From: Diadophis punctatus similis
Taxonomy: Eukaryota > Chordata > Lepidosauria > Squamata > Dipsadidae
Direction of reading: 5' to 3'
Length of the DNA stretch: 64,000 nt
Assembly (NCBI GenBank): GCA_023053685.1
Contig: JALIGW010000001.1
Span: 229,114,434-229,178,433, forward strand
Below are positions 45,353-57,620 of the stretch, in pieces; positions within the stretch are counted from its first letter, which is position 1; every line of letters starts with the position of its first letter. The position numbers and the translations under genes were made by a program. The notes beneath the pieces are model-generated. The model searched no databases. It saw only the letters and a list, made by a program, of their open reading frames with translations, and was not told the DNA's origin.

Positions 45353-46099
45353 ACACAAGACCCCACCTAGTTTCAAATGAGTTAACTTCAAAATCCCTTC
45401 ATCAGATCTTTAAACCTTACAAGTTTTGATCTTAACAACATTTGAACAAAGATGTATATCTACTTTTTTTTAATAGTAAAGGAATCTGTCAAAATTAAGA
45501 TCTGAACACATTGATTCTCATTAGAACTCTTTGTGACATAGAATTTCTTAGATTGCAGTACATTCTACCGAAAAGACACAATAGAAATTGTAAGCTTTCT
45601 ATTCGGCATTAGTGGACCTGCAGACAAATTGGTATGTAATAAGCTTCTTAGTTCTTTAGGCTGTCAATTTTTGAAGAAAATTGCAATTAAAACCCATCAG
45701 TCTTAGAAAATGAATCCTGAAATCGATGTATGATCACTATCCCCTAAAACATATAAATTGATCTAACATAACAAATTGACCCAATTTCTGTTGTTACCTG
45801 TCAGGTTTATTGTGGAAAAACACTAGAAAATGGAAAATACATCTTTGATTAGATCAGGATGGAAAACTGATCTGACTGAAAAATTAACACAAGAAAAAAG
45901 AGTGTTGAAAAATCTTAAAATAAAGTATATTGTAGATTTACTTCAATCTACAGTAGTATACATTTACTAATTATCCTAAAATAATTCTTTGTACAAATAT
46001 TATGGTACATATTGAAAAACTATATTCAATATTTTAAAATATATTTATATTTGAATATTTAGTAACAATGTTTTAAATATTTGTGTAGTTCCTTAAGAT
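45353..46099. other. AT-rich intronic DNA, nothing recognised
   Basis: I see no repeat of known type, gene or signal. Confidence 0.3.

Positions 46100-46163
<64 letters not shown>
46100..46163. repeat. (TG)n microsatellite
   Basis: This is an almost pure TG dinucleotide tract of about 60 bp. The cysteine/valine open frame is an artefact. Confidence 0.97.
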
Positions 46164-46169
<6 letters not shown>

Positions 46170-47180
46170 ATTATAGTCTGGTTTTATTATTTTTATTTGC
46201 TTTTGTTTATGTTTTTGGATCTATAGTTTCCTTTTTGTTTCATTCTTTAATAAAAAGGAAAAAAAACTTTATTAAACTTCATGAGGTAAATTCTTTGACA
46301 TATTCCTGTGGTCATGAAAATTAATTTTAAATTAATAACAGAAGATTCTTTAGGGGTTTGTATGAACCTAAGAAAGAGCAGTTTTATTTCCCAAATGCAT
46401 TAGGAGTAGTTTTATTTGATATTTCCACACATACAAAGCACAATTCCTTATGAAATATTATTGAAGCATTAGAAGTGAGAACATCAACAAGAAGGAAGGA
46501 TGCACGTACAGAAAAATCAGGTACTACTTAAATACAGAAAAACAGAAATAGATCTATAATATGGATTAATATCTGGAATACCTTTCTTTGGAAGTTCCTA
46601 GGATATTCATATTAAAAGGATTAGTGGAATAAAGCATTAATGTATTTAAAAGGCAAATTTTAGCTCCATCTCAAATGTTCCAGTATCCTACTTATGAATG
46701 GCATGCTTTTATAATTCACATACTGTAGCTGAGTGTCCAATTTTTATATTTGTTAAAGTTCCTAGAGAATGATACAGTCTTGAAATTTTAAAACTTGGAC
46801 ATGTAGACATTTTAGAAGTTGAATTGACTTTCTTCCATGTTTATTTTGCAGCATATTTTACATTATCTTTACATTCTTCATTGTAAAAGCTACTAATTTA
46901 CATTATACTATTTCCTCACTGAAACGATCAAGACAATTATCATAATCTACTGGAAACCTCTTATATACCATTTTTGGCTCTCATTTAGAGCAAAGCAATG
47001 TAGCATTGCATCTTAGAAACTGACATGCATATTACATCAGTACTTTATTAACTTCACTACTCCTAGTCTAATTATAAATAGAATTCAGTGCTTGTTTCAC
47101 CTTTAAAACCCTTAAGAATTTCAAGCCTTGGCATGTAAAGAACTGTCTCTTTCTTTTGATGAGAGGCCATTTTCTGACTA
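46164..47180. other. AT-rich intronic DNA, nothing recognised
   Basis: I see no repeat of known type, gene or signal. Confidence 0.3.
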
Positions 47181-47188
47181 CCCCTATC

Positions 47189-47499
47189 CAGAGGTGGGTT
47201 CCTCCCGGTTTGGACTGGTTCTATAGAACTGGTAGCAAACCAGTGGTGATGTGATGGAGCCGGTTCTGCCAGTGCCGGTTCGTGACCACTGCCATTTTGT
47301 TTTTGGCTTCTGCGCATGCGCATAAGCTGTTTTTTGCTGGTTTTTTCCTGTCTCTCTTTGCTTCTGTGCATGCGCAGAAGCCAAGTTTTTGGCACTGCTC
47401 GCGCGCATGCGGCACGGCCACTTGGCATGCAATGTGCACGCAGCCACGCGGCTCGGGAGGAAGCAAACCGGCAGCGAGGTAAGTTAGAACCCACCCCTT
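47189..47499. mobile_element. hAT non-autonomous element
   Basis: It starts CAGAGGTGGGTTCC and ends GAACCCACCCCTT, with perfect 8-bp duplications CCCCTATC at 47181-47188 and 47500-47507. The last base of the right end is T rather than G. The interior has facing GCATGCGC-type repeats (CTTCTGCGCATGCGC). Confidence 0.9.
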
Positions 47500-47755
47500 C
47501 CCCTATCAGGTAGGGTATGGTTAAGTGGGCCTTTTTAATTGTGAAATATCATGACAAGGAGATCCTTTAATGTGTTTCCAGCACCTAACCAAAAGTACCC
47601 TGTTTCTCAGGCCTTCTGAATCATGTCACGAGCACGCCCTGTTAGGTACTTGGGGATTCATTAAGTCCAGCATACCAGAACCTTTTGATGATGTTTCTGT
47701 CTCTATTTGAATTTAACTCAGGCTTATGTTGGAAAACATTTCTTTCCCTTTATAC

Positions 47756-47876
47756 CAGGGGTCCCCAAACTTGGCAACTTTAAAACTTGTGGACTTCAAC
47801 TCCCAGAATTCTCCAGCCAGCATAGCATGGAGTTGAAATCCACAAGTCTTAAAGTTGCCAAGTTTGAAGACCTCTG
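47756..47876. mobile_element. hAT hairpin MITE (121 bp)
   Basis: It starts CAGGGGTCCCCAAAC and ends AGTTTGAAGACCTCTG, with perfect 8-bp duplications CTTTATAC (central TA) at 47748-47755 and 47877-47884. It has the same GGACTTCAACTCCCAGAATT core as the 135-bp hairpins but is slightly deleted. Confidence 0.92.
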
Positions 47877-47884
47877 CTTTATAC

Positions 47885-48510
47885 TGTGCTGGGCTAATCC
47901 TGTAAGTGGTTAAAACATCTATTTCCCCCATCTCTCTCTTCCCTTACTGATTCTGATATAAAAAGATTAACACATCACGAAAGCAGTAATTTATGATTCC
48001 CAGATTTCTGGGCTGCAGCGTGTTTAGCTTTAACTTGTGACTGTGATGTGTGTGCAGCTATCTCCAACTCCTCTAATTAGAGTTAATCGAGGGTGTTAAT
48101 TATACTTTGCCAGCAATCTCTCAGCAAGCTGAATATTGTTGTCTTGGATGTTCACCATTAAGTTTGTGCAGAGCACAGAATAGCTATGTCCCTAGCCTGA
48201 TGCTCTCACTTTCTATCTTCTTTCTTGAGTGGTCTCGTTTCATACTGTCCTGGAACTGTTTAGTGAATCTGGACATAACTAAAGTTGTCTAAAACTTTAA
48301 TGGTTCATTAGTCTTCTTGTTTTCTTCCACATCTCCAGCAACTCTGCTGCAAATTAATTCTCTTTTCTTCCTGCACCTTTCCTCATTTTAACTTCCTCTC
48401 CTCCTCCAAATTGCATGCAACTATAATTGTTTATCTCTTTAATTCACATTTTCCCAGGCTAGATTTGCAGCCTGTCATTAGGAGACAATTTTTCTGTTTT
48501 CTCCATATAG
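47885..48510. other. Unassigned; candidate conserved noncoding stretch near 47945-48130
   Basis: Contains CTCTAATTAGAG, a perfect palindrome with a homeodomain-type core, followed by GTTAATCGAGGGTGTTAATT. There is no repeat similarity in the window. It is possible regulatory DNA, not demonstrated. Confidence 0.3.
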
Positions 48511-48638
48511 CAGGGCTGTCAAACCCATGGCCCACAGGCCGGATGCGTCACGCGCTGGCCACGCCTGGTTTAGCAAAGGGGGGGGAGTTGCGATACATCA
48601 TGTGACTCAACCGTGACGACGCAAGTTTGACACCCCTG
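48511..48638. mobile_element. hAT MITE (CAGGGCTGTCAAAC ends)
   Basis: It starts CAGGGCTGTCAAAC and ends GTTTGACACCCCTG, with perfect 8-bp duplications CCATATAG (central TA) at 48503-48510 and 48639-48646. The 128-bp body has the GGCCCACAGGCCGGATGCG stretch. No other copy of this family is in the window. Confidence 0.93.
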
Positions 48639-48911
48639 CCATATAGTCACAACCCTCCCAGAGGAGGTGCAGTGGATGCCTAACCTGATGCATTTCCAGC
48701 AACAGGCAAAGACTTCATTCTCAGTCCTTGTCAATCATCTCACAGCATTTCTTGTTTTAACTTTATTATTTAAAAAAATTTTTTTAACTTGCTTTCATTT
48801 TAACTGGTGCCTTAACTGTTGCATTGTACTGTTTTTAATTTCCTGATTTCTATTCTATGCGGTGTCCTAATAAACTTGTTGTGGGAAGATGATTAAGTAA
48901 TCTTCTCTGGC

Positions 48912-49560
48912 AATATTACACTGCTAACCAGAGCATACAAAACATTTGCTGGACCAATTCTTGAATACAGCTCATCTGTCTGGAACCCGCACTGCATATC
49001 GGACATCAATACAATTGAGAGAGTCCAAAAATATTTCACAAGAAGAGTCCTCCACTCCTCTGCTCGCAACAGAATACCTTATACCACCAGATTTGAAATT
49101 TTGGGCTTAGATAGCTTCGAACTTCGTTGCCTTCGATCTGACCTAAATGTAGTTCATAAAATCATCTACCACAATGTCCTACCTGTCAATGATTAATTCG
49201 GCTTCAACCGCAACAATACACGAGCACACAATAGATACAAACTTAATGTAAACCGCTCCAAACTCGACTGCAAAAAAATACGACTTCAGCAACAGAGTGA
49301 TCAATGCCTGGAATGCACTACCTGACTCTGTGGTTTCATCCACAAACCCCAAAAACGTTAACCTTAGATTGTCTACAATCAACCTCACCCCATTCCTAAG
49401 AGGTCTGTAAGGGGCGTGCATAAGCGCACCATTGTGCCTACCGTCCCTATCCTACTGTCCTATTGCCTAATTTACCTGTACCTACTTTGCTAATGTTTAT
49501 GTTTACACCAATATCTACTATCTTGTACATGTTTGACAAACAAATAAATAAAATAAATAA
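48912..49560 (+). mobile_element. L2-like LINE 3' end
   Basis: The plus strand encodes a degraded RT C-terminal region: TRAYKTFAGPILEYSSSVW, then INTIERVQKYFTRRVLHSSA and RFEILGLDSFELRCLRSDLN, with a stop near 49195. A 3' UTR with GGTCTGTAAGGGGCGTGCAT and GTGCCTACCGTCCCTATCC leads into a TAAA-rich tail at 49540-49560. The motif style is L2-like; the exact family is uncertain. Confidence 0.75.
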
Positions 49561-50561
49561 TCTAAATAACTAAATAGTTAAAGGAAAGGACATGTAAAGA
49601 ATGCAGTGCCCTGTAGAGGATTTTCCCCATAAGCTGTCCCAAAATTTGTATATTTGAAACATTAGTAGGATGTAGTGTCTAATAAGCCAGATATGATACA
49701 AATTAGTCAGGGGTTTAATCAGTGAGAGGCTGAACCGACAGTGATCTCAAGAGAAAACACACGCATCTCAGTGGCAAATGCATTTACATTGGAAAAACCG
49801 AGATGCAGCTATTCTGGGAAAAGTCTCATTCAGAATTGCTTTCTTAGATTATTTATAAATCCCCATATCATTATGTATTAGAGAGGCTAGTTCTTTCTAA
49901 TACTTAGAGAAGCTAGTTCTTTTCAGAGATACTGCAAGAGTCTTTTGGTATCTTGAGGATTAATACAATTTTTATGCCATAAAGTTGTGATTATGTAAGT
50001 TATTACCAGCCAGATTTTAACTGTAGCTGAAAGAAAGATTACAAGACTTTGCAGAATATTGGGTACCTATGGGCATTACAGATCTTTAGCGGCAATGAAT
50101 TCCATTCCAGCTGATGCTTCTCTGAGAACTATCCTTAGCTAATGAGCCAATTAGGTAGCTACCACCAAGCGTCTGATAGCCCTTCTCCTCAATGAGGTAT
50201 TATTTGTCATGGATTCCAACTCATTCAGCTTTTTTGCCATTACTGTTGCTCCAGTCAAGCTTTTTCAAGACTCTGTCATTCTACCTTACTATAATAAAAG
50301 AACATTCCTGGAATCCCTGCCATATCTCTTCTTGACCTGGCCTATCTGGAAATATTGACATCGGTCTTGAAAGCCTGTCCATGTTACTGGGTCCCATCTT
50401 ATACCTAACAAAATCAAGGTGGGGGGGTCTCTTCAATTTCTTTCTCACACTTTCCTCCTTCTCAGGACTGTTATCTTTCTCAAAGTCCTACTACCACTTC
50501 TTGTTCATCCATTCACTATCCCGAAGATCAGCTCTACATTCATTCCTACTTACTTACTAAC
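49561..50561. other. Intronic DNA, nothing recognised
   Basis: I see no repeat of known type, gene or signal. Confidence 0.3.
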
Positions 50562-50569
50562 CTTCAGAG

Positions 50570-50891
50570 CAGGGGTGGGTTGTAACTTACCTCGCTGCTG
50601 GTTTGCTTCCTCCCTGTGCGCGCATGCACAGTGTTGAAAAATTAACCCCCCCCCCAAAAAAAGCCAAAAACAAGATGGCGACACATGTGCAGTGCCGGAA
50701 ACTCAGCTTCTGCGCATGTGCAGAAAAAAAATAACCCGGAAAAAAATTCTCCCCAAAAAATTTCCAAAAAAAGATGCCGACGTCTATGGACTGGCACCGA
50801 CAGAACCGGTTCTGTGACATCATTGTGACATCGCCAGCGGCTTTCTACCAGTTCAGGCGAACTGGTCCGAACCAGGAGGAACCCACCTCTG
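50570..50891. mobile_element. hAT non-autonomous element
   Basis: It starts CAGGGGTGGGTTG and ends GGAACCCACCTCTG, with 8-bp duplications CTTCAGAG (50562-50569) and CTCCAGAG (50892-50899) differing at one base. CpG-rich interior with A-rich runs. Confidence 0.88.
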
Positions 50892-51085
50892 CTCCAGAGT
50901 GTTTCCCACTTTTGCACTTCCGACAGTTATATAAAGGAAAAATATTTTTGTAGCTTGAAAGAACAAGAATGTGCTGTGCCTTGGTTTCTCCCCCTCCCCC
51001 ATTTAATTCTCTATCTGTAGGATTTAATTTAATCCTATAGTGAGAGCTAGGGATTGGGAGTGTGTCCACTGTTATATGTATGGAC

Positions 51086-51267
51086 CAGGGGTGAAATCCA
51101 CTTACCTTCCCTACCGGCTCGCAAATGTGCGTGCGCCGCATGCGCAGAGCCTGAAAACTGTCCCAAAAAAGGGACGTCATGATGTCAGCGCGGGGTGGGC
51201 AAGACTTTGCGCAGTCAGCCCTAACGGCCCCCATGAGCTGGTTAGAGCCAGCTGCATTTCACCCCTG
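51086..51267. mobile_element. hAT MITE (CAGGGGTGAAAT ends)
   Basis: It starts CAGGGGTGAAATCC and ends GCATTTCACCCCTG, with 8-bp duplications GTATGGAC (51078-51085) and GTTTGGAC (51268-51275), one mismatch. It is a shorter relative of the CAGNGGTGGG group. Confidence 0.87.
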
Positions 51268-51545
51268 GTTTGGACACTAGATAGTTTAGGGGTTGGAAGA
51301 CAGGTTGTTTAGTACACAAAGCTTTTTCCTCTGATAGAGGTAAATAACTCAGTAGCTTCCATTGTGGTACCCTTTAGTTCTGTGAAATGGTAAAGCCACA
51401 GAAAACTTTTTACACCATATGAAGATCACATTAGTATACTTATATATTTCAGCAGCTCGTGATTGTTACAAAATGCCTACACTTTTTCTCAACATGGTGG
51501 CAGTATTTTTATCGAAGAGTAATGAGTTCTGCAGCTCAATATGTA

Positions 51546-51944
51546 TAGGCAGTCCTCAATGTATGACCACAAATGAGCCCAGAATTTATGTTGCTAAGTG
51601 AGAATTTTTAAAGTGAGTTTTGCCCCATTTTATGACTTTTCTCGCCACATTTGTTAAGGGAATCACTGCAGTTCTTAAATTAGTAACACCGTTGTTAAGT
51701 GAATCTGGTTTTCCCACTGAGTTTGCTTGTCAGAAAGTCACAAAAATGGATCACATGCAACTGTCTGGAACACTGCAACTGTCACAAATGTGAGTCAGTT
51801 GTCAAGCATCTGAATGTAAATCATGTAACCATGGGGGTGCTGCCATGGTCATAAGTGTGAAAAATGGTCATAAGTCACTTTTTTCAGTACCGTTGTAACT
51901 TTGAATGGTCACTAAATGCACTGTTGTAAATCGAGGACTACCTG
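51546..51944. mobile_element. Tc1/mariner-like MITE (CAGGTAGTCC ends)
   Basis: Left TAGGCAGTCCTCAATGTATG and right TCGAGGACTACCTG are inverted, with TA at 51544-51545 and 51945-51946. The interior is collinear with the copy at 21606-21984. Confidence 0.85.
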
Positions 51945-52122
51945 TATAGCTTAATCATTTTGGTAATTGCAGGGATGCTGCAAAGCCAGTTTGTGTGAGC
52001 CGGTTGTTAAGGATTTTTTTGTTGCAAGGGGGGGGTATGAGATTTTCTATTGGTTTTTTTTTCCCTGAGGGGTATCATTCTGGGTCCTGGCACTCATGCT
52101 TCAGGTAGTCTGAGCACTATGC

Positions 52123-52426
52123 CAGGGGCGGGTTCCTCATATCTTCTCTACTGGTGGGCATTGTGATGTTGTGCGTGCACGTGCTCGCTACACACGCGCA
52201 TGTGCGCATCCTCTCATGTGATTTTGGCTCTCTGCGCATGCGCAGAAGGACAATTTTACTTCCGTGCATGCGCAGAGAGCCAAAAACTGCGAAAAATTTC
52301 AAAAAAAAGATGGCAGCATGCACGGACCAGCAAAGAAAGCACCGGAGCCATCGCGCTGATATTATGCAATCGGCGGGCCCCTACCGGAACGTAGCACTGG
52401 ACCGCACCGGTAGGAACCCACCCCTG
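52123..52426. mobile_element. hAT non-autonomous element
   Basis: It starts CAGGGGCGGGTTCC and ends GGAACCCACCCCTG, with perfect 8-bp duplications CACTATGC at 52115-52122 and 52427-52434. Facing CTCTGCGCATGCGCAGA stretches lie inside. Confidence 0.92.
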
Positions 52427-52434
52427 CACTATGC

Positions 52435-53149
52435 CTATGTGCCTGTGCCTGGGTTGGCAGTCACACTTTCATATTGCTGGTTGCCAGTCAGATTATCATC
52501 AGAATCTGTCATGACCTAATTAAGATGACATTTCTGGCCAATCCAGAGAGCGCATATAAAGTTTAAAGAATTGTGTAACTGCCTGGCTGCTGCCTTCATG
52601 CCTCTCACAGGCAGAACAGTCTGAGGAACTTTTGAGGCTTGGAAGATGATATTGGAGATATTATAGCAAATCAACAAAGTTCCCCACATAGGTGCTAAGA
52701 GTGAGGAGACTGACTGATATGTGCCATTCTTTGTACCGCACAAGAGATAATCACAAAGAAGGATTATTTTAATGCATTAGGACATTAATTTATCTTGTAA
52801 CTAATAATGTTCCTGAAATTCAAAACCATCTTTACAAGCTGAGTGTACAAGCTTGCATTTGATTCACCATATCCTAAAAAGGACATTCCATAGAAGAATT
52901 TGAACACACGTGATCAATCTTCAACAAATCAGGTACTTAGGCTAGCTTTATTCTAGGTATAGGTATAGATTTATTTTAGGATAATGCCTTAAAATTGATG
53001 TAGACTGCATTGACTGGGTAAATTATATTTGTTACTGAAATGTAAATTATGCATAACATGTATTTGGCTTAATTCAGCTCTTTTGGTCAGGCTAATCTAC
53101 CTTTATTCCTCTTTTTACCTGATGTAGTATAGTAATTTTCCTCTAAGAC
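52435..53149. other. Intronic DNA, nothing recognised
   Basis: I see no repeat of known type, gene or signal. Confidence 0.3.
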
Positions 53150-53260
53150 ATTGTAGGGCAACCTTGTAGTCTCCAGATGTTGCTGAAATTCTTTCATTTA
53201 CCACAGGTCTGCCTAATAGATCTGCTGAGAGTTATTATTCAACAACATCTGGAGGGTCAC
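53150..53260. repeat. Possible hAT MITE (CCAGATGTTG ends)
   Basis: CTCCAGATGTTGCTG near 53170 and AACAACATCTGGAGGG near 53240 are inverted, as in a common squamate MITE. The duplication is not readable, and the next hAT inserted at its right edge. Confidence 0.5.
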
Positions 53261-53262
53261 AG

Positions 53263-53500
53263 CAGAGGTAGTATTCAGCAGGTTCTGACCAGTTCTGGAG
53301 AACCGGTAACGGAAATTTTGAGTAGTTCAGACAACCGGTAAATACCACCTCTGACTGGCCCCACCCCCATCTATTCTCTGCCTCCCAAGTCCCAGCTGAG
53401 CGGGAGGAGGGAATGGAGATTTTACAGTATCCTTCCCCTGCTATGCCCACCAAGCCATGCCCACAGAACCAGTAGTAAAACAATTTGAATCCCACCACTG
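53263..53500. mobile_element. hAT non-autonomous element
   Basis: It starts CAGAGGTAGTATTC and ends GAATCCCACCACTG, with 8-bp duplications GGTCACAG (53255-53262) and GGTTACAG (53501-53508), one mismatch. Paired AACCGGTAA motifs occur inside. Confidence 0.86.
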
Positions 53501-53508
53501 GGTTACAG

Positions 53509-54532
53509 GTTATCTCTGCTGTACAAGTTCAGGATAACATGCATTTTTCTTTCTCCATGCAGAAAAATGCTATGTGATGGATTGGGCTAAGCAATACTAG
53601 TTCTTCTCCTTGACTTTACTGTGTATTCTTCAAAATAACAATAAAAATAATAGTAATATCAAAAACTAATTTATATGGATTTTAGCAAATGTATTGGATC
53701 ATTTTGCATTTTTATCTGTGTTGTTTCTCTCATACCCCCTTTCAAAATCAAGAAGTCAAGTCCAAGAGCAAGAAGCAGCCTACCATAAAAACAATTTTTT
53801 TTGCAACCTATTGAAATAAATTGAATAACTGAGGCAGAATTCAGCATCAGGATGATGGTGGATGCATAAAATGAAACCGAATGATTAGGATTATATATTG
53901 AAACAGGCAGCATGTTTTTATTCATTCCAAGAGCATTTTTGAAGTGTCAGTGTATATTTAAGCCAACATTATGTATTGACAGTGAACTAACTCTTTTAAC
54001 AGTTTTGCATATATAGTACAAAACAGACTATAAAATGAATGCTCATGTTTTGGAGATATAAATGGACCCATGGAGAGTAACCAACATCTCTCACTAGACA
54101 GCCGTCAGTGCAAATATTATGCTCCAAATAACTACTGAAAAAAATCCAATTTGAAGCCACTTGTATTCCTTTATTTTAATTAAATGTATGAGAATTCCAT
54201 CTGCATTTTCCTTACTATTTTTCTTTCTTCTTACTATTTCTAAAATCATGAGCAAAACACTGTGCTGTAATTCAATTCTCAGTCTATGACCACATAACAC
54301 AACTTCACGATATTACCCCATGACTAACTAAAGCCCAAATTTGTGACAATCCTTTGACTACCATGGAGTTGTTCATCAGCAGGGAGTGGACTAGATGTCA
54401 CCTGAATTACTCTTAAACCCCTGAAAAGGAAGAAAGAAGAGCTTAGTTTCCTGCTGGCTCTTTTTTGTAGCCCCTTCTTCTGCAGGCTTTTTGAGACAGT
54501 GCAGAACCTTAATTGGTTAGATATTTGCTTTT
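53509..54532. other. Intronic DNA, nothing recognised
   Basis: I see no repeat of known type, gene or signal. Confidence 0.3.
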
Positions 54533-54540
54533 GTCTAGGT

Positions 54541-54675
54541 CAGGGGTAGGCAAAGTTGGCTCTTCTATGACTCGTGGACTTCAACTCCCAGAATTCCTGA
54601 GCTAGCATGATTGGCTGAGAAAGTCTGGGAGTTGAAGTCCACGAGTCATAGAAGAGCCAACTTTGCCTACCCCTG
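54541..54675. mobile_element. hAT hairpin MITE (135 bp)
   Basis: Perfect 8-bp duplications GTCTAGGT (central TA) are at 54533-54540 and 54676-54683. Its sequence is nearly identical to 36176-36310, starting CAGGGGTAGGCAAAGTTGG and self-complementary over both arms. Confidence 0.95.
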
Positions 54676-54754
54676 GTCTAGGTCACTTCCTGGAATTCAA
54701 GATATACCATAAATAATATAGTTGCTGTGGGTGCTTTTTGTTTGTAACTGATAA

Positions 54755-54890
54755 GGGAGAATATTTATAATTTAGGATTGAAATGAGGGCTCCTTGCAGT
54801 TTCATTACCCAAACTTGGCAACATCATCATGATGAAAGATAACAACCAAGCTTAGGAGAGCACCAAGGACCTGTCAAATCCTGGTAGTTT
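54755..54890 (+). mobile_element. Penelope-like terminal-repeat fragment
   Basis: GAATGAGGGCTCCTTGCAG-like sequence and ATTACCCAAACTTGGCAACA, then GGAGAGCACCAAGGACC, match the relic at 40271-40740 with internal deletion. Confidence 0.65.
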
Positions 54891-55313
54891 TCTCCCCAGA
54901 TATAATCCATGTACCGTAATTAAAAGATTTGGTTAGACTGTGCTCTTTTTTGTTTTCATATTACCTTCTGGCCTGACTCTAATAAAAGTATTACAAATAC
55001 ACTACTCTTTGCCAAACACGTTTGCCAGAAGAGGATCCAAGGTGCCCCACTGTTATCTTAACCCTCTGTCCTTCTCCAACTGTTAGATAATTAAATATCA
55101 CATACCTTCAGTCTGTCCTCCATGAATGAAACTTCACCACATGTGCAGCTGCACTTGGTTGCACATGTTCAGGGTTTAGCAAATCTGGATGGCAATTGCA
55201 GCAATAGATTTACTGGGCTATTCTGTGAACATACAGTTATTTGATACAAACCCACAAAGGGAAATGCTAATTTGCTTACCTATCTTCTGTTATCTTATTA
55301 TTAAGATCATAAC
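54891..55313. other. Intronic DNA, nothing recognised
   Basis: I see no repeat of known type, gene or signal. Confidence 0.3.
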
Positions 55314-55659
55314 AGAATAACAGAGTTGGAAAGGACCTTGGAGGTCTTCTAGTCCACCCCCTGCTCAAGTAGGAAACCCTAGCCCATTTCAGACAAATGG
55401 TGGTCCAATCTCTTCTTAAAAACCTCCAGTGTTGGGGCACCCAAAACTTCTTGAGGCAAGTTGTTCCACTGATTAATTGTTCTGTCAGGAAATTTATTCT
55501 TAGTTCTAGGTTGCTCCTCTCCTTGATTAGTTTCCATTTATAGCTTCTAATCCTGCCTTCAGGTGCTTTGGAGAATAGGTTGACCCCTTTGTGGCAGCTC
55601 CTTAGATATTGGAATACTGCTATCATATCACCCCTAGTCTTCTTTTCATTAATCTAGAC

Positions 55660-56191
55660 CCATGATGGTGAACCTATGGCACGCTTGCCACAGGTGGCAC
55701 GCGGAGCCATAGCGGAGGGCACGCGAGCGTTGCCCACCGGCAAACCGGAGGTGTGGAAAAACGCACTTCTGGTTTGCCGGTGGGCTGTTTTTTGCACTCT
55801 GGAGGGTTCAGGGAAGCTTCCTGAAGCCCCAGAATGCAAAAATCGGCAAAACAGGCAAACCGGAAGTGCGTATTCTGCACTTCCGTTTTGCCCGTTTTGC
55901 CGTTTTTTCGCATTTTGGGGCTTCAGGAAGCTTCCTTAAACCCTCCGGAGTGCCAAAAACAGCAAAACGGAAAACCGAAAGTGTGGAAAATCCACTTCCG
56001 TTTTGCCCATTTTGCCATTTTTTGCATTCTGGGGCTTCAGGAAACTTCCCTGAACCCTCCGGAGTGCAAAAAACATCCCAATGGTAAACCAGAAGTGCGT
56101 TTTTCCACACTTCCGGTTTGCCCATTGTGCACATACATGGGGGGGTGCAATGGGCGTGGGCACGTGAACCAGAAAAGGTTCGCCATCACTG
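55660..56191. mobile_element. hAT non-autonomous element nested in CR1
   Basis: It starts CCATGATGGTGAACC and ends GGTTCGCCATCACTG, with perfect 8-bp duplications ATCTAGAC (central TA) at 55652-55659 and 56192-56199. Both lie in CR1 sequence that joins without gap once the element is removed. Its interior repeats GGAAGTGCG / CGCACTTCCG-type units several times in both directions, producing many spurious frames. It is related to 9453-9878. Confidence 0.95.
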
Positions 56192-57378
56192 ATCTAGACA
56201 TACCCAATTCCTGCAACTGTTCTTTGTATGTTTTAACCTCCAACCCCCAATCATATTTATTGCTCTTCTCTGCACTCTTTGTAGAATCTCCATCTTTTTT
56301 ATATCATGGAGACCAAAACTGGATGCAATATTCCAAGTGTGATCTTACTAAGACAATATAAAGTGATATTAACACTTCACATGATCTTGATTCTATCTCT
56401 CTATTAATGCAGCCTAGCACTGTCTTAGCTTTTTTGGCAGCTGTAGCACATTGCTGACTCATATTTAAGTGATTGTACACTAGCATTCCAAGATCCCCCT
56501 CACAATTACTACTGTTGATCCAGGTACTACCTATTCTATGCTCTGCATTTGGTTTTTCTTGCCTATTAGAACCTTATTTTTCTCGCTATTGAACTTCATT
56601 TTATTAGATAGGATCCAGTGTTCAAGTCTGTCAAGATCCTTCTGTATCTTGAATCTATCTTTTGGAGTGTTGACTATTCCTGCCTACTTAGTGTCGTCTG
56701 CAAATTTTATGTGTTCCCCTTCTATCTCCTCGTCTAAATTATTGATGAAGATATTGAAGAGTACTGGGTCTAAGACAGAGCCTTGAGGTATCCCACCTCA
56801 TACTTTCCTCCATTATAGATGCAGTTCCATTGAGGATCACACATTGAGTGTGGTTGGTCAGCAAAATACAAATCCATCTGGTGGTGATGCTGTGTAACCC
56901 ACATTTTTCTATAGTATCAAGTAGTAGGTTGTGGTCTACTCTATCAAATGCCTTACTGAAATCCAAGTAAATTATATCCACAGCATTTTGCTGTTCCGCT
57001 AATTTTGCCACTTTATCAAAGAATCCAATAGGATTTGTCTGGCATGATCTGTTTTTGACAAACCCATGTTGGCTTCTGGTTATCATTTTGTTTGCCTCTA
57101 GGTGTTCGCAGGTTTGTTGCTTGATATTTTTTCCAGAATTTTCCCAGGTATTGATATCAGGCCGATAGGTCTGTAGTTTCCTGGATCCATTTTTTTTCCT
57201 TTTTTATATCAACCCTTTTTCAATTCTCTGGTAGTTCCCCAGTGCTCCAGATTCTTTGAAAGATATGCTTCATTGGTTCTGAGATTACCCTAACCCTAAC
57301 CCTTCAGAACTTTTGGGTGTAATCCATTTGGTCCTGGTGATTTGAACTAGTCTAGAGTGGATAGGATAGAGTGGATAA

Positions 57379-57620
57379 GAGCCTGGTGGCACTGTGGTTA
57401 GAATGCAGTATTGCAGGCAAATTCTGCTGACTGCCAACTGCCAGCAGTTTGGCAGTTCGAATCTTACCACCTCAAGGTTGACTCAGCCTTCCATCCTTCT
57501 GAAGTTGGTAAAATGAGGGCCCGGATTATTGGGGTCAATATGCTGACTATGTAAACCACTTTAGAGAGAGCTGTAAAGTACTGTGAAACAGTATATAACT
57601 CTTAAGTGCTATTGCAATAG
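57379..57620 (+). repeat. Sauria-type tRNA SINE nested in CR1
   Basis: Head GAGCCTGGTGGCACTGTGGT, body GTAAAATGAGGGCCCGGATT and tail CTTAAGTGCTATTGCAATAG are present. It lies between the RT part and the linker part of the CR1 relic. Confidence 0.88.

Noticed and set aside
47072..47494. 140-codon minus-strand frame
   Set aside because: It is mostly inside the hAT element at 47189-47499 and has no recognisable domain.
49179..49421. 80-codon minus-strand frame
   Set aside because: It is antisense to the L2-like LINE coding remnant, so it is a shadow.
55834..56361. 175-codon plus-strand frame, the longest after the CR1 frame
   Set aside because: It lies within the GC-rich hAT interior and runs across its boundary into CR1 antisense. 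It is a repeat by-product.
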